A stretch of 64,000 nucleotides of DNA from Datisca glomerata (lineage: Eukaryota > Streptophyta > Magnoliopsida > Cucurbitales > Datiscaceae): NCBI GenBank assembly GCA_003255025.1, contig QANY01002930.1, positions 553,698-617,697 of the forward strand, in the 5' to 3' direction. Below, piece after piece: positions 45,856 through 56,857 of this stretch. The number at the start of each line of letters is the position of its first letter. The first letter of the stretch is position 1. The notes under the pieces were generated by a model. The model was not told the origin of the DNA, searched no databases, and saw only the letters and a list, made by a program, of their open reading frames with translations. Both the position numbers and the translations under genes were made by a program.

Positions 45856-46202
45856 TCAAGTTCAGAAACAATGTTTCTTAAGCTATCTTCAAATGAAAAA
45901 TCAGGTTCAACTGGTCTAAACTGAGGGACTAAATTAATAAGAATAAAATTATAAGAACTAATATGACAGTTTGATTAAATTTGGGGAATGTAACCTGATA
46001 GTAAAAATACCTCAACTCCTTTAGCTTCTTCATATTTTACGTTTGAACCAAAGTAAAGAAAAACTTCTAACAGAGCAAATGACAATTGAGCTGAGGTAAC
46101 AACACCTATGGAAAGCATATGATTGAGTAAACTTGGAGTTAGGACTTCCAAACGCATTAAAAGCCTTAAAGAAAACCTTGCATTTACTTTTATCCCTTTC
46201 AT
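45856..46202 (-). pseudogene. Two exon-like segments inside CACTA, unrecognised
   Basis: On the minus strand an open segment of 64 codons (46202-46011; starts MKGIKVNARFSLRLLMRLEV, ends KYEEAKGVE) meets GTATTT. After 90 bases comes CAG and a second open segment (45920-45856; RPVEPDFSFEDSLRNIV) in the same phase, ending at GTATGT. This is the structure of a plant gene with a 90-base intron. I do not recognise the protein. It could be the element's second gene (TNPA-like) or a captured host fragment. No further exon is convincing: the next candidate acceptor near 45784 leads to a stop. Confidence 0.5.
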
Positions 46203-46750
46203 TTTTAAGCTAATTGGGTATTGGAATATCTCTATTGGTGAAAATAAGGTGTTAACTCACAACAATGGCCTGACTTGTAGGAAGGACGATAAATGGTAAA
46301 TAACCAACAACGATTACACAAAATATAGTAAGTAAACATCTGGAGAATCATATGTTTGTAAACTAAAACAATTCCACGTCTCACTTACTATTTTATAATT
46401 TTTGCTTAATCAATCAAGCCCTATAAATAAGTTAATCCAAATCATTACAACACAATTCTAAAATAGAAACAAAATCAACTTACCTAAATCAGAGACCTAA
46501 CTCTCAGAGTAAGTTCAATCCAAAATCAGAATGCAAACCATACAAATAGAGAATAAACAGAAACAAAAATCAACTAACCTAAAATAAGAGACCTAACTCT
46601 CGGGGAGCAAGAGATCCAAATGATGATGACGAGCTTGGAAACTCGCTGGGAAGCTTGTTGTGGAAGCTCGGCATGAAAGCTCACCGTGGAAGCTCTCCTG
46701 GGAAACAAATTGTCAGCGATGATCAATGATAAATGGAGAAGCTTAGTCGT

Positions 46751-46789
46751 GTGGGGGGGGGGGGGGAATGGGGAANGGGGGGGGGGGGT
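46751..46789 (+). other. G-run with an undetermined base
   Basis: Two long runs of G, separated by AATGGGGAAN, include the only ambiguous base of the window (N at 46776). Base calls and run lengths here are unreliable, probably from sequencing difficulty at poly-G. Confidence 0.9.
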
Positions 46790-47439
46790 GAATGGGGAAT
46801 GTGATGGTTTTTTTTCTTTTTGTGTTTATGGAACTGGCTATCTTATTAGATGACATTGTTTTAACAAGGTTAGGGAGCTTTCAGGGACAAACTAGTAATT
46901 TTGTTGGCAAAAGCCAGAGGCTTTTAGGGACCAAAGCATAAATTGGTTGCTTAAAATAAGGCTTTTTGGGACTAATATTTTAAATAGTCGAGAAAAGCAA
47001 GGCTTTTAGCGATGAATTTAAACTTTCATCAGTAAAAGTCCAACAAAATTTGTGCGCCCAAGTCTTTTTTTAGTTGGGTGAAGCTTATTGCCACGTGTAA
47101 AAATGTCGTCGCAATAGGCCATCTTTAGGACCAAGAAAAAGTCTGGTCGTTAAAAACTAGCTTTTAGTGAGAATTGACTTTCATGGATAAAACTAGCTTT
47201 TCTTAGTGTTATTATGTGGATTTTGAACTGAATATCCGACTTGTCACGGGATTCCTGGATTAATCAATCCACTTATTACTGAACGCCATGAAGGATTGAA
47301 CTCAAAAGTGGTCGAGTTGTTTATTTTTTTTGCTTTGATGGTGTGCCAATCATAAGAGACTTTCAAGTCCCCACAATAATTGGATGGATATTCCTAAATA
47401 CATGGTACACTCTCATTTATCTGTGAGATTAACTATGTC

Positions 47440-47830
47440 AACTTTGTTATGAGACCGAAGTAGGTTGTATGATTAAAGCATGAAGGCGTGAGTTTGAAGT
47501 AGGTTACACTGCCGAGGTGCGAAGGTGCAAGCCCAAAGTAGGTTGTATGGTCGAAGGTTGAAGGTGCAAGTGCAAATATGGTTACACTACCAAGGCGTGA
47601 AGGCGCAGGCCTGAAGTAGGTTGTATGATCAAAGCGCGAAGGCACGAGTCTGAAGTAGGTTACTGAGGCACGAAGGTGCGAGTCCGAAGTAGGTTGTATG
47701 ATCAAAGCATGTGGTGTAAGATCGAAGTAGGTTGTATGATCAAAGCGTGAAGGCGCAAGATCGAAGGTGGTTGTACTAACGAAGCCTGAAGGTGGGTACA
47801 CCACAAAGCTCGAAGGTGAGTATATTATGT
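47440..47830 (+). repeat. Minisatellite, alternating units of about 40 bp
   Basis: Units of the form GAAGTAGGTTGTATGATC-AAAGCGTGAAGGCG-CAAG alternate with GAAGTAGGTTACACTGCCGA-type units. About nine are seen (for example near 47457, 47497, 47536, 47574, 47615, 47654, 47689 and 47722), so the higher-order period is about 80 bp. A minus-strand open frame with repeated TTYF and APS motifs results from the periodicity. Confidence 0.8.
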
Positions 47831-48095
47831 ACAAAGGTGATCATGCATTGTAGAATTCCTATTATGAAATTGACGATTACTTGTTTAAGTTCATATTTGT
47901 ACAAATAGGAAGGGCCACATGAGATCGCCTCCATAGATGATAGTGGACTTATCTATTGGCCGACCCTTAACGTACCAAGTCATATCAACGACAGTAAACT
48001 TCAAGTGTATCAAGAGGTATTATGTTTAGCATTGTATTTCTTACTTCAGCTTTTGTGGTTATCAAAACGACCCGAATACTTATAACTAGTTCATT

Positions 48096-48355
48096 GTCCT
48101 AGAACGCATTTAAAATGTTTCAGCAAAATTTGTTCCTGGAATGTATTTAAGACGTTTCAGCAAAGTTTGTTTCTGGAATGCATTTAAGACATTTCAGCAA
48201 AGTTTATTCCTGGAACGCATTTAAGATATTTCAGCAAAGTTTGTTCCTAAAACGCCTTTATGATGTTTCAGAAAAGTTTATTCCTAGAATGCATTTAAGA
48301 CATTGCAGTAAAATTTGTTCTTGAAATGCAATAAAGACATTTCAGCGAAGGTAGA
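48096..48355 (+). repeat. Minisatellite, about 45 bp x 6
   Basis: Repeats of TTCCTGGAATGCATTTAAGA followed by CATTTCAGCAAAGTTTG, with few changes between units. The array precedes a degraded copia LTR start. It differs entirely from the array at 47440-47830. Confidence 0.82.
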
Positions 48356-48496
48356 TAGGCAAACAAAAGGATGTATAAGGATTATTATTCTTACTATTGT
48401 TTACCTTATCAAATTATGACTAATGAGACTAGGTGACGGCAAAATTACTAAACCTATCTAGTGTTTGAATGGAACTTGACTGCCTTAACATGAGGA

Positions 48497-49741
48497 TCAT
48501 AATAAATGAGACTATGATCTTATATAACTATGTGAGGATTAAGATCATAGATAATGAATAAAATAGTTCACAACATATTAAATTATGAAATTTTTAATGA
48601 ATGGTTGCTAGTTCACTAAGCATTTGAATGATGTAATAGACATCTTAGTGAATATACTTATATAATTAGATTATATAGGACATGGCCGATGTGGATTAAC
48701 ATCTTTATTAACTTACCGTTTATCATAAAGTTTTAACACACATCAAAACTAATGATCATATGTAGATCAGTCTGAATCATGAGTATTCATGAACTCTTAT
48801 GCATGACTACTAGATCTTTTGATTCACTCGTTAAGGTTTGTTTGTAAAACATGCTAGTGACATTTATTTTAGAGATTTAGTGACATGGATGGTTGTGAAC
48901 ATGATCTTACAAGATTTGAAATCCAAGCTTTACTAACGAAACGTGTTAATTATGGAACTAAATGATTTTTTAGCTCAAATTTATTATATGATTATAAATT
49001 GACCATTCACTAGTGAATTAATGGTACTTAAAGATCAAGAAGTAATTAGAATGATAAAATGATAATTTTGACTAGCTCTAATTTACGAACCAATAATTGG
49101 AGGATAGAACTACATGAAGTGATTGTATCAATGTACTACACGAGAATACTCTGTAAATATATTTTATAATTACTAAGAGTGTAATTTCATATATTATAGT
49201 AGATTAATAATAGAATTAATAAATAAGATTATTTAATTAAAAAGTTTAATTAATAATCTGACTTACTGGAGCTTAGAATTATGGATTTATGGTCCCCAAG
49301 TCACCTATGTACTATATAGTCTAGGATGTGAATATTTCAGGACATGAGAAAATGACTAACTTGCTATATGAATAAAATTTTTGAGAAAAATATATAATTA
49401 TGAGATAATTATATGCAATTAATTAATTAATGAAATTTTTGAAAATTATAATTAAATCATTTTATCAATTAATTTTGTGTTGATCAATAAGTGAGACATA
49501 AAATTTGATCTATGAAATTAAATAATATTAAATCATTGTGAGATAATGATTTGATTTGATTTATTAATCTGTTAATTAACATATAAGATGATTGACTGAG
49601 ATACCAGATAAGCTAATTTTGAATTAACTGATTTTGAATAAGAGATTGACATGGACTACTGTAGTGGCACGTGATACTACAGTGGTGCCTGAGTCATCAG
49701 TGTCGTGAGGCACTATGGCTCTTCACGACACACTACATTAC
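48497..49741 (+). repeat. Copia A3 5' LTR, truncated at both ends
   Basis: Collinear with 18995-20405 and 30810-32200: AATGAGACTATGATCTTATA, GAACTCTTATGCATGACTAC-like sequence, then GTCACCTATGTACTA and the GTGAGGCACTATGGCTC region. About 130 bases at the start and about 500 at the end are missing. Confidence 0.82.
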
Positions 49742-51223
49742 TAGGGTATGTTTCGTAGATCCCTGATACCATGTTACCATATCTCTACGATGCTCCGCAA
49801 AAACCCTATTCCTATCCTTTATCTTTTAAATTTTGAATTTTAAAATTTTGAAAATTTAAAAGGATAGTTATCCATTTTAATTTTTGCAAATTAAAATTAA
49901 TTAATTGATTGAGTTTGACTAAAGATTGATGAGTCATCAAATTATTTTTTGACTATGCAAATTCAATTAATTTTAAAATGTAATTAATGAGATTATTTAA
50001 TTAGGAATAATAGTTTATCCTAATTAAAAAGGTTTTGATCAAAACTTAAAGATTATGAAGATGGATCTCTGGTGGAGAATGAAGTATTTTGGAAATATAT
50101 AGCCTTATAGTCCTCTTTTTAATTATTTCTATTTTTCAAATGTTGTAATTTAGAAATATCCAATAGTCACTCGGTTCATCATTCATTTTTTATTCATTTA
50201 AATAAATATTTATTGTTTTGATTGATAACATGACCATGCATTATTCGATCACATGCCATACATAAAACCCCACACAGTTTTATTTAATCATGCATCTCAT
50301 CAGTAGAAACATGATTGATTAGAACTCTCCTAATATGTTTATATGAATTACTTTGAGAAATCAATTACATGTAAACTGCTAAGTTTTAATTAGTTAAACT
50401 TGGTATCACACCACTCTAAAGACCTTAATAACCTTTAGGATAACCAACTTTATTAAAAGAGTTTTATTAAAGTTTGATGAATGTAATTAATTAATTTTTT
50501 CTAAGTTCACCTAATTTTGACTTAGGCACTTTAAAAGGTTAAATGAACTTAGGCCAATAAGATTGGATTAATAATTAATTTTACATTCATAGGGTATTTT
50601 AACTAGTAATTAATTTAGAATTAATTGATTAGTTAAATAGAAATACATTAATTATAAAATAGTAAGTGAGAGAAGGTTGACATGTCAATGAAACCCATGG
50701 TCACCATTATTAGTACAACACCGTGAGATATTGAAAGGGCATCTAGATGGCTTTGTTTTCATCCTCCTAAAGAAGGTTTCGAAATGTATCAATATCAAAG
50801 TTGAACTTCTTAAGAAGATATGACTAAGTAATGTAGTTTTTAGACTTGACCGACTCTAAGGTGACATATTCTAAATCAAGTCATGGAATCTGAAATAATG
50901 GGTTACACTCACAAAGTCACAATTAAATTTTGAGTGGATAATTGTGACTTGACTAAATCAATGATACCTTATTGCTAAAAGAAAAAAAATGAGATATTTG
51001 GAGTTTTAATTAATAATGATGAGAATGTCCCATAGACAGTTTAAATTAATCTGACTGATTCTAAGGTTGCACATTAATTGTAAGGTTATCTTATCATGGA
51101 TTAATAATTGTTAAGTTTGTGTGTTTGATATGTTACATTCACGCATCACCTTTACTTTTCGAATTTCTTGATATTTATTTCAATTATATTGAGTTATTTA
51201 TGTTTTATTTTTCAGTTATTATA
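49742..51223 (+). other. Copia A3 leader
   Basis: No gene. It begins at GTATGTTTCGTAGATCCC, equivalent to 13463 in A1, keeps a changed form of the box (TACGATGCTCCGCAAAAACC, then CCTATCCTTTATCTTTTAA) and is otherwise collinear with A1. It ends TTTTATTTTTCAG at 51202-51214, nine bases before the gag ATG. Confidence 0.55.
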
Positions 51224-52687
51224 ATGCCTACCATGGGCGACCATATTACTACTTTACTCGCTCTTGAAAAACTTAATGGTGATAACTTTATAAGATGGAA
51301 TTCAAATTTAAATTTGATGCTAATATATGAGAACCACAAGTTTGTTCTTACTGAACAATGCCATGAGCAGCCCCCTGCCAATGCCCCTAAGAATGTTACG
51401 GATAAATATGACGATTGGATCATAGATTCAGCGGCTACCACTGATGTTATGAACAAGTTGCAATTCAACAAAACCTCATTGTTAAATGAATTGTAAACTT
51501 TTGGATCACTCAACAACAGACAAATGTTACTGAGAAAATCCTTCTTCCACTCTTGTTAATAGTAATAAAAGGAAGAAGAACAATGGTAAGGATAAAAGTA
51601 AAAATAAGAAAAGAAAGAAAGCTAAAAATTCACCTAAAGGCCAAGAAAAACAAGAAAGACAACAACTCCAAAAAAAAAAGAACTAAGGAAAAATATTTCC
51701 ATTGTGGAGTTGAAGGTCAATGGAAGAGAAACTGTGACAAGTATCTCTTTGAGTAGAAAAAGAACGGTAAATATGATTTACTTGTACTCGAAACTTGTTT
51801 AGTGGAATATGATTTGTCCTCCTGGATATTTGATTCAGGAGCCACTAACCATGTATGTTCTTCTTTGTAGACGCTTGATTCGTCAAGGGAGCTAGCTGAT
51901 GGCAAGGTGATAATGAGAGTTGGCAGTGGTGCACTCGTATCAACAAAAGCATTGGAGACAGTCCGTGTAAGCTTTGGAAATATTTTTCTTGTTTTGAACA
52001 ATGTTTATTTTATTCCTATTTTGTCAAGAAATTTGATTTCTTTATCGTTACTGCATGAACAATTATTTGATATTTCTTTGATTAATAATCAGTTTATTAT
52101 TTTGAAGAATGGATTCAATATTTGTCATGCAAAAGCTTTGAACGGGTTTATATGCTTAAATCGATTGAACGTGCGTTAAATAATTCATAATTGTTTAAAG
52201 TAGCAAATTCTAAAAGTAACAAACGACAAATAGTTTCTCATTATGATGACACGTATCTATGGCATCTTAGGTTTGGACATATTAATCTATATAGATTAAA
52301 CCAGTTAACAAAGCATGGTTCTTTGAGAGACTAAAAGTTGGGACTCTTCCAATATACGAATCTTGCTAGGGGTAAAATGACCAAGATACATTTCTCTAGA
52401 AAAGGCCAAAGAGCCAAAGAACCACTTGAGCTAGTACATAGTGATGTTTGTGAACCAATCAATGTACAAGTTAGAGGTATATACGTTACATTCATTGACG
52501 ATTACTCTAGCTATGGTTATACTTACCTAATGCATAGAAAGTCTGAAACTTTTGGAAAGTTTAAAGACTTCAAAGCTGAAGCTGGAAAGCAATTAGGTAA
52601 ATCTTTAAAAACACTTCAATCAGATCAAGGTGGTAAATACTTGGTTTTAAAATTTAAAGATTACCTGTTAGAGTATGACATTCTATC
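51224..52687 (+). pseudogene. Copia A3 gag and partial pol
   Basis: Gag starts MPTMGDHITTLLALEKLNGD. After NAPKNVTDKYDDWI it jumps to MNKLQFNKTSLLNEL, an internal deletion of about 320 bases relative to A1. The nucleocapsid knuckle at 51700-51740 reads YFHCGVEGQWKRNCDKYL. The protease keeps WIFDSGATNHVCSS near 51821. The integrase zinc region lies near 52230-52380. The core reads VTFIDDYSSYGYTYL, with the DD pair intact, and LQSDQGGKYLVLKF. The frame ends near 52680, where LTR sequence takes over. It is the only family A copy with an intact DD pair in the integrase. Confidence 0.88.
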
Positions 52688-53881
52688 AAGTCACCTATGT
52701 ACTACATAGTCTAGAGTGTGAATATTTCAGGACATGAGAAAAAGACTAACTTGCGGTAGAAATTAAATTTCTGGGCAAATATATAATTATGAAATAATGA
52801 TATGTAATTAATTAATTAATGTAATTTTCAGAAATTATAATTAAATAATTTTACTGATTAATTTTGTGTTGATCGAAAAGTGAGACAGAATATTTGATTC
52901 ATGAAATTAAATAATATTAAATCATTATGAGATGATAATTTGATTTGGTTTATCTAGTCTATTAATTAATAGATAAGATAATTGATTGGGAGATCAGATA
53001 AGTTAATTTTGAATTAACTGATATCTAGATATTTATCTGTTTAAAATAAATAATAAATTTGGAAAATTACCACGTGGCATATTGGATTGTCACATGTCAA
53101 TCACTGATTTTGAATTAGAGATTGACATAGACTACTATAGTGCCACGTTGCACTACAGTGGACATGTGACACACTGTAGTGCCTCATAGCACTATAGTGA
53201 TATTGTGAGTCATCAATGCCGTGAGGCATTATGGCTATTCACGGCACATTACAGTGCTGTGTGACACTACAATGTTACTCAATTGTAGTGGGTCCCCCTA
53301 CAATGGCACATTTGTAATTAATTTATTAATTTGTGTAAATCCCTAAAACATCTTATGAGCCTTGGCCTAGAAGATATATATTAATATTATTTTACTGGTC
53401 TCAGTGCTGCAACTGCAATTAGTGTGCAAGTGTGTGATTAAAGGTTAATAAAAAACTCTACGAGTTTTTCTATTTCTCTCTGAGTTTTGTCTCACAATAG
53501 TCCTTCTCCAAAATCTCTAGATTTCATGTGTTGAGTATATCTAGAAACATAAAAATATCTTTGATTTATTCTACGTGCCCACACACGTCCTAGTATGGTT
53601 GAGGATTGACTTGGAAGATCTTGGTGTGAATCTCACAGTCTATTGTTCGTGAGATTACAAGTTCATTGTTTGATAGGACGCTTGATAGACTTCAAGATAT
53701 ATAGTTCATATATTTGTATGTCTTAGATTTAATGTATAGATATATAATGGTCCTGATTCGAAAAAGTGTTTTTCAATTAAAAAATTTTCATCTTTGGGAT
53801 TTGCGTCGACGCGATCATTTATCGTTTATTTTTTTAAAACATCACCACGCCTTCCGTCGTGCGTCGCCATGGATTCTAACA
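52688..53881 (+). repeat. Copia A3 3' LTR, 5'-truncated
   Basis: Starts at AAGTCACCTATGTACTACAT, equivalent to 19839 in LTR-b, and runs to GGATTCTAACA at 53881. It includes the palindrome-rich part (53120-53300) and the segments TGTTGAGTATATCTAGAAAC and TTTAATGTATAGATATATAA. The missing LTR start and the missing pol end share the junction at 52688. Confidence 0.85.
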
Positions 53882-55328
53882 ATTCAATTACGGCGTGGTG
53901 TTTGTTGATTTCATCTTCAATTTTCCTTGCTGGCGTCATCGTCGTATTCTCTAAGATACACTCCTGATTCCCCAACTCTCTCGTAAGGCTTCAACCTCAG
54001 TGGTCCACAACAGCTGGCATTATAATCTCCAACATGTGTGGATGTAGGAACACATCCAATCTAAAGCTTCATATCACGCCTTTTGGTGCATTTAATACGA
54101 CTAATGATGACTCTTGGTCTATAAAATGACGTGGAAGATGAAGTGCTTTGTTAGTGTGAATGTGTCCAAGCTTGATTATTCCACCTTCAACCTTGAAAAT
54201 GGTGCTAATATAAATAGTTGGTCACATCATCATGAATGACGTGTTAGGATATACACTTGGCACTTTAAGAATGGCTTAGGTGGTGTCTACATGGCACGAT
54301 AAGACCGATGTAGGGTAAATAGAAAATATGTTTGTAAGAGACGTTGTTTAAGTATAAGGCGACATGCCCGATGACCACACTTGTAAGGGTCGCCCCTAGA
54401 CTTATAAAGGTGGCGAGCCCATTGTTAAGATTATATGTTAAGTGTTGTAACTCGCATACAAGCATAGTGACAAAGGCTCGAAGGTTATTCCTTGTCTGGA
54501 AATAAATTTTAGAGGCTATGGTCTGGTTGGATTAGGACAATGTTACGTTGTACCAAGAGAGGAAAACCTCCTTGAAGGGTATGGACTTTTTAGGCACTTT
54601 GGATGTTCCCCCTTCTGATGAAGAGGGGTCAAAGAGGTGTGATGCGCCTCTGTTTGGGAACACCCCGTCCACTTTCGGGAAGCTTGAAGGATGGCATATG
54701 GGTACACCCGTCGCTGGGGAAGCCCGACGGCGGGTGGGGGAGGTATGACCCGCTGCTGGGGATCCCGATGACATAAGTGAAGTGTACCCTCCGTCAAGGA
54801 AACCCGATGATGAAAGTGAAGTGCACCCGCCATTGGGGGGGGAGCCCCACGGCGGGTGGCGTAGTACAAGCCTTTCATTTGTTAGTTGGTTATATGACTG
54901 CTCAATGTTATGAAGGCATGACTAGTTGAGGGCATGAAATGTGGTCACATGTTATGAATGTAACGTCATTTTATGAGTGTGTTCACGTTTTAGGCGGGAC
55001 CACGTTTATTATGAGCGATTTTCAGATCGTTGCAAAGGACAGATTTGTGGTCTCTACTTGGCCTCGTCTATATAAGGGGGTCCTTTGTATCATTATGGGA
55101 TCATCACCTTCACACTCCCCTAGGTCAATACTAGAGAATATTTAATACTTGAGTTCTCTTAAACCTTAGAGCATTAAAGGCATTTGTCACCTTCTTGAGG
55201 TCGTCCTAAGGTGCTTGTCCTTCACTCTTTCAGTCACACCATCTCATGTTCCTAGCCTTACTTGTTATTAGACCATGTCGCTCATTTTCATATCAACTGA
55301 AAACCCTTAAATAGAATCTATTAATCTA
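53882..55328. other. Unassigned GC-richer region with TATA-like box
   Basis: No gene is supported. Short open frames (for example 54543-54878 minus, Pro/Thr-rich) overlap in several frames and track GC content. CTATATAAGGGGG at 55067-55079, with a following CACCTTCACACTCCCC stretch, resembles a promoter and transcription start, as in a retroelement LTR. The partner LTR is not in view. ATTCAATTACGG at 53882 flanks the copia A3 LTR. Confidence 0.35.
54706..54870 (+). repeat. Imperfect tandem repeat, about 39 bp x 4
   Basis: Units start CCCGTCGCTGGGGAAGCCCG, CCCGCTGCTGGGGATCCCG, CCCTCCGTCAAGGAAACCCG and CCCGCCATTGGGGG. The middle two share ATGA-AAGTGAAGTG tails. GC-rich and able to pair internally (CCCGACGGCGGG). 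Confidence 0.65.
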
Positions 55329-56440
55329 TCTATACTATATTAGAAGGGGCTTAAGTGAGAAAAACTTTTGATTCCCCTTTTTACCCTTTAATTTTCTTAA
55401 AAATAGTACAAAATAGGTATTTCACATTTTCTCATTTAATTTCTAAATGAAAGTTTATCTTTCCATAATAATTTTTTTATTGATAGATAGTAAAATGAAA
55501 TATTTTTATAGCATTATGTATTAGATACATGAATATCCATCCATACATATGAAAGATATTTTATACAAACCAAAAATTATTTTAAGTCAATAATAATTTG
55601 TTCGGAAAAAAAATTTCTAAATTATCATTTTATAATATTTATGTTATTAGGAACATGAAATTCATATAAATAGAGTTAGAGAAATGCATTAATATATGTT
55701 TTAATAAGAGAAGATATTGCTTAATATGAAAATTATTTATTGAAAAATATATATATGTGTGTGTGTGTGTATATATATATATATCAATACTATATATAAT
55801 TAAAAGGGGTTTAAAAAGGGAGAAACTTAGATTTTCCCTTTTACACTTTAAAGTTTCTTAAAATATAGTACAAATTATGTATTTCACATATATAAATATA
55901 AGTAACGTATCTCTTTCACAAAGGATTTCTCCATAATGGCGATGAAGAGTTGCTCCTGAAGTTGCCAAATAAGGCTTAGCTGATCTTATTATTACAGAAT
56001 CAACTTGAACAATTATAATTCGACTCGATTTTAGGTGTGGTCTATTTTTTACTATACATACATTTTCACAAATAAACTGTCCAAAGCTAATTCTTGTGGG
56101 TGTTTCTCATTTAATTCTTAAATCAAAGTTTATTTTCCTCAATAATTTATTTATTGATAGTTAATAAAATGAAATATTTTTATAATATAATGTAATTAGA
56201 TACATGAATATTCGTACATATAAAATATCTTTTATACAACAAATATTTATTTTTAAATCAACAATAATTTGTTCGTAAAACTTTTTTAATTGACATTTTA
56301 TAATATTTATGTTATCGAGAATATGAAAATTCATAAAAATAGAGGTAGATAAATGCATTAATATATGTTTTAGTAAGAGAAGATGTTGCTTATTATGATA
56401 ATTATTTATTGAAAATATATATCTATATCTATCTACACTA
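55329..56440 (+). repeat. Two tandem copies of Helitron-like left arm
   Basis: 55329-55745 and about 55786-56440 are related AT-rich sequences. Both begin with CTATAnTATAT...AAAAGGGG, then a stretch ending TTTAATTTCT-like, then TTTATTGATAGnTAnTAAAAT, ATTAGATACATGAATAT and AGAGAAGATnTTGCTTA. The second copy carries an extra insertion at about 55895-56100. A third copy follows the candidate right end at 61131. A TA/TG microsatellite (55748-55784) lies between the first two. Confidence 0.65.
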
Positions 56441-56593
56441 TATCTAAAACATCATCAAAAGTGTACTATTTTGGAGAAACATTTGAGCTTCGAAAATGCC
56501 CTTACTTTCACATTCTTAGATTCATGCACTTCACACTTTTATTCAAGAGTCTGAAATTTATATACTGAAAAGTCAATGCAGTCATCTAATTAG
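56441..56593. other. Short spacer and copia C target
   Basis: No gene. TCTACACTATATCTAAAAC at 56437 resembles another Helitron-type start. ATTAG at 56589-56593 is the left target duplication of copia C. Confidence 0.4.
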
Positions 56594-56840
56594 TGTTGAA
56601 TAAACATTAAATGTTATGTTTTAGTGGATTTTTTCAATTAGAATTTACAATTTAGAAGTTAATGGAAACATAAAAGGTCAAGAGTCTTTGTAGATGAAAG
56701 GCCAAGGGATGATAGATTTAATTAGTTTTCAATTTTTTTTGCAAGAGTAGAGTCTATATAAAGGCCTTGTTGATGTCATTTGAAAATATAACTTAGAGGA
56801 ATACAAAAGTTAAATATTTCAAGTGAGTTTTTAGTTTACA
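56594..56840 (+). repeat. Copia C 5' LTR
   Basis: 247 bases from TGTTGAATAAACATTAAATG to TTTTTAGTTTACA. TCTATATAAAGGCCTTG near 56752 is a good TATA-type promoter about 90 bases before the LTR end. Confidence 0.9.
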
Positions 56841-56855
56841 AATTGGTGTCAGAGT
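56841..56855 (+). promoter_or_regulatory. Copia C primer-binding site
   Basis: AATTGGTGTCAGAGT follows the 5' LTR, close to the initiator tRNA-Met site TTGGTATCAGAGC. Confidence 0.85.
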
Positions 56856-56857
56856 CA

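Larger units (their letters stand above)
43229..47208 (-). mobile_element. CACTA (En/Spm-type) DNA transposon
   Basis: The left end reads CACTATAAGAAATAGGGGCT and the right end, on the minus strand, CACTAAGAAAAGCTAGTTTT. Both are flanked by TTA (43226-43228 and 47209-47211), the 3-base target duplication of CACTA elements. Subterminal regions (43250-43540 and 46850-47200) are dense in TTTTGCGAC/GTTGCAAAAA- and GGCTTTTAG-type short motifs. The interior contains a satellite, exon-like pieces and a transposase-associated remnant on the minus strand, but no catalytic transposase domain. It is non-autonomous. Confidence 0.88.
48497..53881 (+). mobile_element. Ty1/copia retrotransposon A3, deleted
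   Basis: A third family A element. A truncated 5' LTR (48497-49741) is joined directly into the leader (49742). The end of the 5' LTR, the primer site and the first part of the leader are therefore missing. Gag and part of pol follow (51224-52687). At 52688 the integrase core is joined to mid-LTR sequence (52688-53881), removing RT and RNase H. The two deletions make it non-autonomous. Confidence 0.88.

Noticed and set aside
47433..47834. 133-codon periodic frame (TTYF, APS motifs)
   Set aside because: The periodicity is that of the underlying DNA minisatellite, and no start context or homologous protein is recognised.
54532..54878. Overlapping Pro- and Arg-rich frames of 80-111 codons
   Set aside because: Frames on both strands overlap the same GC-rich tandem repeat; none resembles a known protein.
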